Assembly: GCF_012985465.1 (NCBI RefSeq) | Contig: NZ_JAAQWN010000006.1 | Location: 1 to 64,000, forward strand | Direction: 5' to 3' | Length of the DNA stretch: 64,000 nt | DNA from: Pseudomonas sp. WS 5079 | GTDB taxonomy: Bacteria; Pseudomonadota; Gammaproteobacteria; Pseudomonadales; Pseudomonadaceae | Shown here: positions 17,443-24,683 of the stretch, in pieces | How the letters are laid out: the number at the start of each line of letters is the position of its first letter | Position numbering within the stretch: the first letter of the stretch is position 1 | Translations under genes and position numbers: made by a program | Notes under the pieces: model-generated | Database searches by the model: none | What the model was told of the DNA's origin: nothing | Seen by the model: only the letters and a program-made list of their open reading frames with translations

Positions 17443-17474
17443 CAAAAAAAACCGGCCTTTTGGCCGGTTTTTTT
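17443..17474. terminator. Bidirectional rho-independent terminator
   Basis: ACCGGCC (17451-17457) and GGCCGGT (17462-17468) with A-run before and T-run after serve both trxB (minus) and the folM-hopJ operon (plus). Confidence 0.85.
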
Positions 17475-17485
17475 ATGGCAACGGT

Positions 17486-18448
17486 TTAGAAAGAAGCGTC
17501 TTTCAAGCCGTCGAGGTAACGCTCGGCATCCAGGGCCGCCATGCAACCGGCGCCGGCCGAGGTGATGGCCTGGCGGTAGACATGGTCAGCCACGTCGCCA
17601 GCGGCAAAGATCCCTTCGATGTTGGTTGCAGTGGCATTGCCTTCACGGCCGCCCTGCACCACCAGGTAACCATCTTTGGCGGTCAGCTTGCCTTCGAACA
17701 GGGAGGTGTTCGGGGTGTGGCCGATGGCGATGAACACGCCGTCGACTTTCAGCTCGTCGAAGCTGCCGTCGTTGTTTTTCAAGCGCGCACCGGTCACGCC
17801 CATGTTGTCGCCCAGGACTTCATCCAGGGTGGCGTTGAGCTTGAGGATGATCTTGCCTTCGGCAACCCGCGCGTGCAGCTTGTCGATCAGGATCTTCTCG
17901 GCGCGGAAAGTTTCGCGGCGGTGAACCAGGGTCACGGTGCTGGCGATGTTGGCCAGGTATAGCGCCTCTTCCACTGCGGTGTTACCACCACCGACCACAG
18001 CCACCGGCTTGTTGCGGTAGAAGAAACCGTCGCAGGTCGCGCAGGCGGAAACGCCCTTGCCCATGAACGCTTCTTCCGATGGCAGGCCCAGGTAGCGAGC
18101 GCTGGCGCCAGTGGCGATGATCAGCGCGTCACAGGTGTAGACGCCGCTGTCGCCGGTCAGGCTGTAGGGCTTTTTCGAGAAATCCACGGCATTGATATGG
18201 TCGAAGACGATTTCGGTCTCGAAACGCTCGGCGTGTTCTTTCATGCGCTCCATCAACACCGGGCCGGTCAGGCCGTGGACGTCACCCGGCCAGTTGTCGA
18301 CTTCAGTGGTGGTGGTCAACTGACCACCCGCCTGCATGCCGGTGATCAGCAACGGCTTGAGGTTGGCCCGGGCCGCGTAGACCGCAGCGCTGTAACCGGC
18401 AGGGCCGGAACCGAGAATAATCACTCGCGAATGACGGGTATCAGACAT
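17486..18448 (-). CDS. trxB: Thioredoxin-disulfide reductase
   Basis: 320 residues, the usual size. FAD loop GSGPAGYSAAVYAARA lies near residues 13-28, the redox-active CATC is in SACATCDGFFY, the NADPH loop is GGGNTAVEEALYL, and the C-terminal FAD motif is FAAGDVAD. It uses NADPH to reduce thioredoxin in the cytoplasm. Start ATG 18448 has AGGAG upstream. A single-gene unit ended by the terminator at 17443-17474. Confidence 0.96.
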   Translation of the reverse strand: MSDTRHSRVIILGSGPAGYSAAVYAARANLKPLLITGMQAGGQLTTTTEVDNWPGDVHGLTGPVLMERMKEHAERFETEIVFDHINAVDFSKKPYSLTGDSGVYTCDALIIATGASARYLGLPSEEAFMGKGVSACATCDGFFYRNKPVAVVGGGNTAVEEALYLANIASTVTLVHRRETFRAEKILIDKLHARVAEGKIILKLNATLDEVLGDNMGVTGARLKNNDGSFDELKVDGVFIAIGHTPNTSLFEGKLTAKDGYLVVQGGREGNATATNIEGIFAAGDVADHVYRQAITSAGAGCMAALDAERYLDGLKDASF

Positions 18449-18740
18449 GACTCACTCCTATCGACCGCCCGGACTACAGGGCGGCTGGAATAAAAAAGGA
18501 CCGCGAAGCACTTGGGGAAGGCTTGAACTCGCAGGCCCTGAAAATAATGGGTGCAGCGTATAGAGGGGGGCAAGATTAAGGAAATACGGATTAACAATCC
18601 AGCTCATAGGCGGTCTCTATTCCGTGGCACCTATTAATCAACATGTTTGTTACCGTTAATGTCGGCTTGCTGACCGTGCTTTCACCGTATCGGCAAAGCC
18701 GGTAAGGTCGGCGCGTTCGCCCTTTTGCCCGGAGTTATCC

Positions 18741-19496
18741 ATGCCCGCCCCCGTTCTGTCAGGCCCACAATACCTGCGTGAAGGCCTGAAACTGGTCTTG
18801 AGCCCAGGCCTGCGCCTGTTCGTCCTGCTGCCCCTGGCGATCAACCTGATACTGTTCGTCGGATTGATCTATTTTGCTGGCCATCAGTTCAGCCTGTGGG
18901 TCGACACCTTGATGCCGACGCTGCCCAGTTGGCTGAGTTTCCTCAGCTACATCCTGTGGCCGCTGTTCGTGCTGCTGGTGGCGTTTATGGTGTTTTTCAG
19001 CTTCACCATGCTCGCCAACATCATCGCTGCACCGTTTAACGGCTTTCTCGCGGAAAAAGTCGAAGTGGTGGTGCGCGGCACCGATGACTTCCCCGCCTTC
19101 AGCTGGGCCGAGCTGTTTGCCATGGTCCCGCGCACCCTGGCCCGGGAAATGCGCAAACTGGGCTACTTCCTGCCCCGGGCCATCGGCCTGTTTATCCTGT
19201 CGTTCATCCCGGTGGTCAACCTGATTGCCGCACCGCTGTGGCTGCTGTTCGGGGTGTGGATGATGGCGATCCAATACATCGACTACCCGGCCGACAACCA
19301 CAAGCTGGGCTGGAACGAAATGCTCGCCTGGCTGCGCCAGAAGCGCTGGCAGAGCATGAGCTTTGGCGGGATCGTCTACCTGGTGCTGCTGGTGCCGGTG
19401 GTCAACCTGCTGATGATGCCAGCAGCGGTGGCCGGGGCGACGTTGTTCTGGGTGCGTGAGCAAGGCGCCGAAACGATGCTGGCGAAAAACCCCTAG
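18741..19496 (+). CDS. cysZ: Sulfate transporter CysZ
   Basis: 251 residues with several membrane segments (LPLAINLILFVGLIYFAG, ILWPLFVLLVAFMVFFSF, IVYLVLLVPVVNLLMMPAAV) and the family hallmark AAPFNGFLAEKVE. CysZ proteins take up sulfate for cysteine synthesis and fit with the cysD-cysNC pair 9 kb away. GGAG lies upstream of ATG 18741. The 292-bp gap before it, behind trxB, shows no other gene. Confidence 0.92.
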   Translation: MPAPVLSGPQYLREGLKLVLSPGLRLFVLLPLAINLILFVGLIYFAGHQFSLWVDTLMPTLPSWLSFLSYILWPLFVLLVAFMVFFSFTMLANIIAAPFNGFLAEKVEVVVRGTDDFPAFSWAELFAMVPRTLAREMRKLGYFLPRAIGLFILSFIPVVNLIAAPLWLLFGVWMMAIQYIDYPADNHKLGWNEMLAWLRQKRWQSMSFGGIVYLVLLVPVVNLLMMPAAVAGATLFWVREQGAETMLAKNP

Positions 19497-19505
19497 GCTG
19501 TTCGA

Positions 19506-19519
19506 TTGACCTGGATCAT
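19506..19519 (+). promoter_or_regulatory. Probable Anr/FNR box upstream of cytochrome c peroxidase
   Basis: TTGAC-CTGG-ATCAT matches the Anr consensus TTGAT-N4-ATCAA at 8 of 10 positions. Its centre is about 67 bp before the start codon, a fitting position for oxygen-limited activation of a cytochrome c peroxidase. Confidence 0.6.
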
Positions 19520-19579
19520 GGCGATTTGCCCATACAGAGCACATGGTTATTAAAACTATAAGCCTGTGGGGAGCGCACC

Positions 19580-20572
19580 ATGTACAGACCGTTGATGCTG
19601 ATGTTCGGATTGATGTTGGGCGGTGAGGCCTGGGGGGCCGCCGCCGCCAATGAGCCCATATTGCCGGTACAACCGGCGAAGATCACCGATGCCGACAAGG
19701 TCGAACTGGGCAAGCAATTGTTCTTCGACCCACGCTTGTCCAAGTCCGGCTTCATTTCCTGCAACTCGTGCCACAACCTGAGCATGGGCGGCAGCGACAA
19801 TCTGCCCACCTCCATCGGGCATAACTGGCACCAGGGGCCGATCAACTCACCGACGGTGCTCAACTCGAGCATGAGCGTCGCGCAGTTCTGGGACGGACGC
19901 GCGGCGACCCTGCAGGAGCAGGCCGGCGGCCCGATCGCCAACCCCGGTGAGATGGGCTTTACCCATGACCTGGCGGTGGACGTGCTGCGCTCGATCCCGC
20001 AGTACCAGGCCGCGTTCAAGAAAGTGTATGGCGATGACGGCATCAAGTTCGACGATGTGACCAACGCCATCGCGGCCTTCGAAGAAACCCTGGTCACCCC
20101 CAACGCCCCATTCGACCGCTGGCTGCTGGGCGACAAAAAAGCCATCAGCGCCACGGCTGCCCAGGGCTACCAGCTGTTCAAGAACATCGGCTGCGTGGCC
20201 TGCCACAACGGCGAGGCGGTCGGTGGCAGCACCTTCCAGAAAATGGGCATGGTCGAAGCCTACGCCACCAAGAACCCGGCCCAGGGCGTGGCCGGCCTGA
20301 CCGGCAAGGATCAGGACCGGATGATGTTCAAGGTGCCCACCTTGCGTAACGTCGCCCTGACCTACCCCTACTTCCACGACGGTGCCTATTGGAACCTGAG
20401 CGAAGCGGTGGACGTCATGGCCCGCCTGCAATTGGGCCGCAAGTTGAGCACCGATGAGGTCAGCCAGATTGTCGCGTTCCTCGACACCCTGACCGGCGAC
20501 CAGCCGGACTTCAAGCTGCCGATCCTGCCGCCGTCCTCGGCCAAGACCCCGCGTCCTACGCCGTTCAACTAA
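19580..20572 (+). CDS. ccpA: Di-heme cytochrome c peroxidase
   Basis: 330 residues with a signal peptide (residues 1 to about 22). Two heme c sites are seen: CNSCH near residue 57 and CVACH near residue 206, and FFDPRLSKSG and MFKVPTLRNVALTYPYFHDG are hallmark segments of the MauG/CcpA superfamily. It reduces hydrogen peroxide in the periplasm with electrons from c-type cytochromes or azurin. GGAG precedes ATG 19580, and a likely Anr box lies upstream. Confidence 0.94.
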   Translation: MYRPLMLMFGLMLGGEAWGAAAANEPILPVQPAKITDADKVELGKQLFFDPRLSKSGFISCNSCHNLSMGGSDNLPTSIGHNWHQGPINSPTVLNSSMSVAQFWDGRAATLQEQAGGPIANPGEMGFTHDLAVDVLRSIPQYQAAFKKVYGDDGIKFDDVTNAIAAFEETLVTPNAPFDRWLLGDKKAISATAAQGYQLFKNIGCVACHNGEAVGGSTFQKMGMVEAYATKNPAQGVAGLTGKDQDRMMFKVPTLRNVALTYPYFHDGAYWNLSEAVDVMARLQLGRKLSTDEVSQIVAFLDTLTGDQPDFKLPILPPSSAKTPRPTPFN

Positions 20573-20651
20573 GCCAATGCCGGGCCCTGCCGTCACAAAT
20601 CCGTCATTGCGATGACACAATGGCGACATGGCCCGCGCCGACACTGGCTGC

Positions 20652-21830
20652 ATGACGACAGCCTTCCTGAACATCACCCTGATTACCGAAACCTTCCCAC
20701 CGGAAATCAACGGCGTGGCCAACACCCTTGGCCGCCTGTGTGATGGCCTGCGCGCGCGTGGGCATCAGGTGGAATTGGTGCGCCCGCGCCAGGGTGGCGA
20801 CTTGAGTCGCCTCAGCGACGACGGCCTGCTGCTGTGTCGCGGCTGGCCTTTGCCGGGCTATCCCGGCCTGCAATGGGGCCAGTCCTCGATGCACAAGCTG
20901 CTGCGGCGCTGGAAACGCCAGCGCCCGGACGTGCTGTACATTGCCACCGAGGGCCCGCTGGGCTTGTCCGCCTTGCGTGCGGCACGGCGCCTGGGGATCA
21001 GCGTGGTCAGCGGTTTCCATACCAACTTCCAGCAGTATTCCAGCCAATACGGCCTGGGCATGCTCAGCCGCTTCCTGACCCACTACCTGCGCTGGTTCCA
21101 CAACCGCTCCACCCTGACCCTGGTGCCCAGCGTCAGCCAGCGCCTGGAGCTGGAGCGCCGCCACTTCGAGCGCCTGGACCTACTGTCACGCGGCGTCGAC
21201 AGCCAATTGTTCCACCCGGCCAGGCGTGACAATGGCTTGCGTGAGCAATGGGGCCTGGGTAATGAAGATATTGCCGTCCTGCATGTCGGACGCCTGGCAC
21301 CGGAAAAAAACCTCGGTTTGCTCAAACGTTGCTTCGAGGCGTTGCAGTCGACTTATCCACAGCGTCGCTTGAAGCTGATCGTGGTCGGCGACGGGCCGCA
21401 GCGCGAAGCCCTGGCGAAGACCCTCCCGGCAGCAGCGTTCTGCGGCACGCAACGCGGTGAGGAACTGGCCCGGCACTATGCGTCCGGGGATTTGTTTCTA
21501 TTCCCCAGCCTCACCGAGACCTTTGGCAACGTGGTCCTGGAAGCCATGGCATCGGGCCTGGGTGTGGTGGCCTACGACCAGGCGGCCGCCACCCAGCATA
21601 TCCGCCACGGCTACAGCGGTGCAGTGGCGATGCCGGGGGATGAGGATGCGTTTTGCGATGCCGCCAGTTGGTTGCTGGAAGAGCCGGAGAGTTTACGCCG
21701 CGTGCGCCTGAATGCGCGCCAGCATGCCAGTCGCCAGGGCTGGCCGGCGATTATTGAGCGGTTTGAACATCAACTGCGCGGGGCGTGTGGCGAGGACTTG
21801 CTGGAGACGGGCAGCTCGAAGCTGACCTGA
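20652..21830 (+). CDS. Glycosyltransferase family 4 (GT-B)
   Basis: 392 residues from ATG 20652 (an ATG at 20628 would add eight). The N-terminal domain begins with ITETFPPEINGVANTL, typical of GT4 enzymes such as sulfoquinovosyl- or mannosyl-transferases; the C-terminal domain shows HVGRLAPEKN and FPSLTETFGNVVLEAMASG, the EX7E-type donor site. A diacylglycerol or phospholipid glycosyltransferase is possible but acceptor and donor are not readable. The stop codon (21828-21830) is the first base triplet of a large perfect inverted repeat. Confidence 0.87.
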   Translation: MTTAFLNITLITETFPPEINGVANTLGRLCDGLRARGHQVELVRPRQGGDLSRLSDDGLLLCRGWPLPGYPGLQWGQSSMHKLLRRWKRQRPDVLYIATEGPLGLSALRAARRLGISVVSGFHTNFQQYSSQYGLGMLSRFLTHYLRWFHNRSTLTLVPSVSQRLELERRHFERLDLLSRGVDSQLFHPARRDNGLREQWGLGNEDIAVLHVGRLAPEKNLGLLKRCFEALQSTYPQRRLKLIVVGDGPQREALAKTLPAAAFCGTQRGEELARHYASGDLFLFPSLTETFGNVVLEAMASGLGVVAYDQAAATQHIRHGYSGAVAMPGDEDAFCDAASWLLEEPESLRRVRLNARQHASRQGWPAIIERFEHQLRGACGEDLLETGSSKLT

Positions 21831-21914
21831 CGGGCCCTATCGCGGGCAAGCCCGCTCCCACAGGTTGCTTGCATTCCAATGTGGGAGCGGGCTTGCCCGC
21901 GATAGGGCCCGTCA
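21828..21914. repeat. Perfect 35-bp inverted REP doublet
   Basis: The arms 21828-21862 and 21880-21914 are perfect complements over 35 bases, with a 17-base loop. Each arm also contains the internal palindrome GCGGGCTTGCCCGC. The left arm starts at the stop codon of the glycosyltransferase and the right arm ends 9 bases from the stop of the convergent oxidoreductase, so it probably ends both transcripts. Confidence 0.95.
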
Positions 21915-21922
21915 ATTCCCCC

Positions 21923-23026
21923 TTAAACCAGGGTAGTCAACGCCTCACGGCTGAACGGCAAGATATCGCCCTCACGCCCTTCACGCACTTTCAGCGCCCA
22001 ATCCGGATCGACCAGCAGCGCACGCCCCACGGCCACCAGGTCGAACTCGTCGTTATTCAAGCGCTCCAGCAGTTTTTCCAGGCTTGCCGGCTGTGCGATT
22101 TTGTCGGTGTTGACCATGAACTGCAGGAACTCGCCATCCAGGCCGACACTGCCCACAGTGATGGTCGGCTTGCCGGTGAGCTTACGGGTCCAACCCGCCA
22201 GGTTCAGCTCGGAACCCTCAAACTCAGGCTCCCAGAAACGCCGCGTGGAGCAGTGGAAAATATCCACGCCCGCGTCAGACAACGGCTTGAGAAACTCACC
22301 CAACGCCTCAGGGGTTTGCACCAGGCGCGCGGTGTAATCCTGCTGCTTCCATTGGGAGAAACGGAAAATGATCGGAAATCCAGGACCTGTGGCGGCCCGC
22401 ACGGCCTGGATCAACTCAATGGCAAAACGCGAACGGTTGGCCAGGCTGCCACCGTATTCGTCCGTACGCTGGTTGCTGCCTTCCCAGAAGAACTGATCGA
22501 CCAGGTAACCGTGCGCGCCGTGGATTTCCACGCCGTCCATGCCGATGGCCTGGGCATCCTTGGCGGCCTGGGCGAAGGCGGCAATCACCTCCTTGATATC
22601 CTCGACCGTCATGCCACGAACCAGCACGTTGCCGTCCTTGAGTTTCTCCATCGGGCCATAGGCCGGGACGCTGGCATCCGGCTCGGTGCCGATGCGCCGC
22701 ACGCTACCGACATGCCACAACTGCGGGACGATCTTGCCGCCTTCGGCATGCACCGCATCGACCACTTTCTTCCAGCCGGCCAATGCCGCTTCACCGTAGA
22801 AATGCGGCACGTTCGGATAACCGTTGGAAGCCTGGTGGCCCACCACTGTGCCCTCCGTGATGATCAAGCCTACGCCGGCCGCCGCGCGACGGCGGTAGTA
22901 CTCGATCACTTTGGAATTGGGTACGCCACCCGGGGAAAACGAACGGGTCATCGGCGCCATGACCACACGGGACGGCAATTGCAGCGCACCGAGCTGGAAA
23001 GGTTTGAACAAGGCTTGGACAGGCAT
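21923..23026 (-). CDS. Old yellow enzyme family NADH:flavin oxidoreductase
   Basis: 367 residues from MPVQAL (start 23026, GGAG upstream; an upstream ATG at 23095 is less likely). FMN-binding and active-site segments are RVVMAPMTRS, EGTVVGHQASNGYPN, AQAIGMDGVEIHGAHGYLVDQF (trimmed) with the His-Gly-Ala-His pair, and NRSRFAIELIQAVR. It should reduce activated alkenes with NAD(P)H. Family members detoxify electrophiles; no specific substrate can be read. Confidence 0.92.
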   Translation of the reverse strand: MPVQALFKPFQLGALQLPSRVVMAPMTRSFSPGGVPNSKVIEYYRRRAAAGVGLIITEGTVVGHQASNGYPNVPHFYGEAALAGWKKVVDAVHAEGGKIVPQLWHVGSVRRIGTEPDASVPAYGPMEKLKDGNVLVRGMTVEDIKEVIAAFAQAAKDAQAIGMDGVEIHGAHGYLVDQFFWEGSNQRTDEYGGSLANRSRFAIELIQAVRAATGPGFPIIFRFSQWKQQDYTARLVQTPEALGEFLKPLSDAGVDIFHCSTRRFWEPEFEGSELNLAGWTRKLTGKPTITVGSVGLDGEFLQFMVNTDKIAQPASLEKLLERLNNDEFDLVAVGRALLVDPDWALKVREGREGDILPFSREALTTLV

Positions 23027-23145
23027 GGGAGCACTCCGCACGAGAGGGATTTTATGATGCGGATAATATGGAGCACGGGCAGTGCTGGATAGCACTATTG
23101 ATTGCGGTGATTAAGGGGTAAAAGCCGTGAGCCACATAAAACACC

Positions 23146-23205
23146 GTAGGAGCCGGCTTGCCGGCGATGGCCGTTACTGCGGGTCGCCGGCAAGCCGGCG
23201 CCTAC
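23146..23205. repeat. REP-like inverted repeat, second sequence type
   Basis: GTAGGAGCCGGCTTGCCGGC and its inverted partner GCCGGCAAGCCGGCGCCTAC enclose a 20-base centre. This core differs from the GTGGGAGCTGG type and recurs at 30833-30914. Confidence 0.9.
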
Positions 23206-23211
23206 AGCAGG

Positions 23212-23694
23212 TCAGGCCAGGGCTTTTTCGATGGCCTGGACCACGCTCGGATCATCAGGCGCGGTACGCGGAGAAAACCGCGCCAATACTCGCCCATCCT
23301 TGCCCAGCAAAAATTTCTCGAAGTTCCAGGTGATATCCCCCGGAAACTCTGCCCCCTCACCCGCCAGCAGGCGGTACAACTGATGGCGATCAGGGCCGTT
23401 CACCGAAAGCTTGCTGCCCAGGGGAAAGCTCACGCCATAGTTGAGGCTGCAGAACTCCTGGATCTCTTCTTCGGTCCCAGGCTCCTGGCCTGCGAACTGA
23501 TTGCACGGCAGGCCCAGCACGGTGAAACCCTGGCCCTTGTATTGCTGGTAGAGGTTTTCCAGCGCGGCATATTGTGGAGTCAGCCCACATTTGGAGGCGA
23601 CATTGACCACCAGCACGACTTGCCCCTTGTAGGGCGCCAGAGGCAGCTCCTGACCATCCAGGGCTTTGAGTTTAAGGTCGTGGAAAGCACTCAT
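23212..23694 (-). CDS. Glutathione peroxidase (thioredoxin-dependent type)
   Basis: 160 residues from MSAFHD. The peroxidatic Cys sits in NVASKCGLTPQ (near residue 36), followed by LGLPCNQFAGQEPG with the catalytic Gln and resolving Cys, and WNFEKFL. As a Cys (not selenocysteine) enzyme of short length it probably uses thioredoxin to reduce hydroperoxides. Start 23694 is preferred since family proteins begin close to the SAFHDL segment. Confidence 0.92.
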   Translation of the reverse strand: MSAFHDLKLKALDGQELPLAPYKGQVVLVVNVASKCGLTPQYAALENLYQQYKGQGFTVLGLPCNQFAGQEPGTEEEIQEFCSLNYGVSFPLGSKLSVNGPDRHQLYRLLAGEGAEFPGDITWNFEKFLLGKDGRVLARFSPRTAPDDPSVVQAIEKALA

Positions 23695-23775
23695 GAAGAA
23701 CTCCAGGTTTCCCATATTCTGTGTAACGGCCATTCGAGATTACAGCCGCCAAGTCGGCAAGAATAGCCGCCAATC

Positions 23776-23798
23776 AAAAAAGGCGCCCGAAGGCGCCT
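23776..23798 (-). terminator. Rho-independent terminator of slyD
   Basis: AGGCGCC (23781-23787) and GGCGCCT (23792-23798) form the stem. On the minus strand six T residues follow, 32 bp after the slyD stop. Confidence 0.8.
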
Positions 23799-23830
23799 CT
23801 CTTTTCAACTGACTGGACGTGGCCCGTCAA

Positions 23831-24316
23831 TCAATGGTGGTGACCACCTTCGCCGTGTACGTGGCCGTGAGCCACTTCTTCCTGGGAAGCGTCGCGGATG
23901 GCAACGATCTTGACCTGGAAGTTCAGGCGCTGGCCTGCCAGCGGGTGGTTGCCGTCGACGGTCACGTCATCGCCGTCCAGGTCGCGGATGGTCACGATCT
24001 GCATCTGGCCGTCCGGAGCGGAGGCGTGGAACTGCATGCCCACTTCCAGTTCGTCGACGCCTTCGAACATGCTGCGGCTCAGGGTGCTGACCAGTTCGGC
24101 CGAGTACTCGCCGTAGGCATCTTCAGGTTCTACGGCAACGGTCAGTTCATCACCAACCTCTTTGCCTTCCAGGGCCTTTTCCAGGCCAGGGATGATGTTA
24201 CCTGCGCCTTGCAGGTAGACCAGCGGCGCGCCGCCGGCGGAGCTGTCGATGACCTCACCAGCGTCGTTGGTCAGGGTATAGTCAATGGAGACAGCCTTGT
24301 TGGCGGCGATCGGCAT
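23831..24316 (-). CDS. slyD: FKBP-type peptidyl-prolyl isomerase SlyD
   Basis: 161 residues from MPIAAN. The FKBP core (VSIDYTLTNDAGEVID, YLQGAGNIIPGLEKALEG) is interrupted by the IF chaperone insert as in SlyD, and the C-terminus is rich in histidine (HGHVHGEGGHHH), giving metal binding. It helps fold proteins and may deliver nickel. The predicted start overlaps the divergent DUF3565 gene, so the two promoters must be interleaved. Confidence 0.93.
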   Translation of the reverse strand: MPIAANKAVSIDYTLTNDAGEVIDSSAGGAPLVYLQGAGNIIPGLEKALEGKEVGDELTVAVEPEDAYGEYSAELVSTLSRSMFEGVDELEVGMQFHASAPDGQMQIVTIRDLDGDDVTVDGNHPLAGQRLNFQVKIVAIRDASQEEVAHGHVHGEGGHHH

Positions 24317-24623
24317 GGGGCGAGACCTTTTGCATAAGAATGAAGAACGGACAAGTCTAAACAAGGATTTGCCCGAAAGCGAACACAACCCGGACAGACG
24401 GAGTCGATCCGGTGACCCGACGGTCGTCGGATTTCACCAGGATGCAGATGGCCACTGGGTCGTCGCGCTGTCCTGCGGCCATACGCAGCACCTGCGCCAC
24501 CAGCCGCCCTGGCAATCCCGGGGCTGGGTGATGGATCCGGCGCAACGCCTGGCAAAAATAGGCCAGCCCTTTGCCTGTGGCTGGTGTGCGCAGCGCCCGG
24601 ATAACGATACCCTTGGCAGCTGA
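24315..24623 (+). CDS. DUF3565 domain protein
   Basis: About 102 residues; the exact start is uncertain because upstream codons to the domain (GFHQDADGHWVVALSCGHTQ) look unconserved, and a TTG at 24366 is an alternative. The family signature includes CGHTQHLRHQPPW and a later CGWC, a likely zinc site. Function is unknown. The gene lies 5' to 5' with slyD and ends 60 bp before pta, so it may share a transcript with pta. Confidence 0.75.
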   Translation: MGRDLLHKNEERTSLNKDLPESEHNPDRRSRSGDPTVVGFHQDADGHWVVALSCGHTQHLRHQPPWQSRGWVMDPAQRLAKIGQPFACGWCAQRPDNDTLGS

Positions 24624-24683
24624 TTCCCGGTCGGCGCGCAGCCATAGCGCACCACCGAAGCCATGCACCTTCAGAGAATTCGC

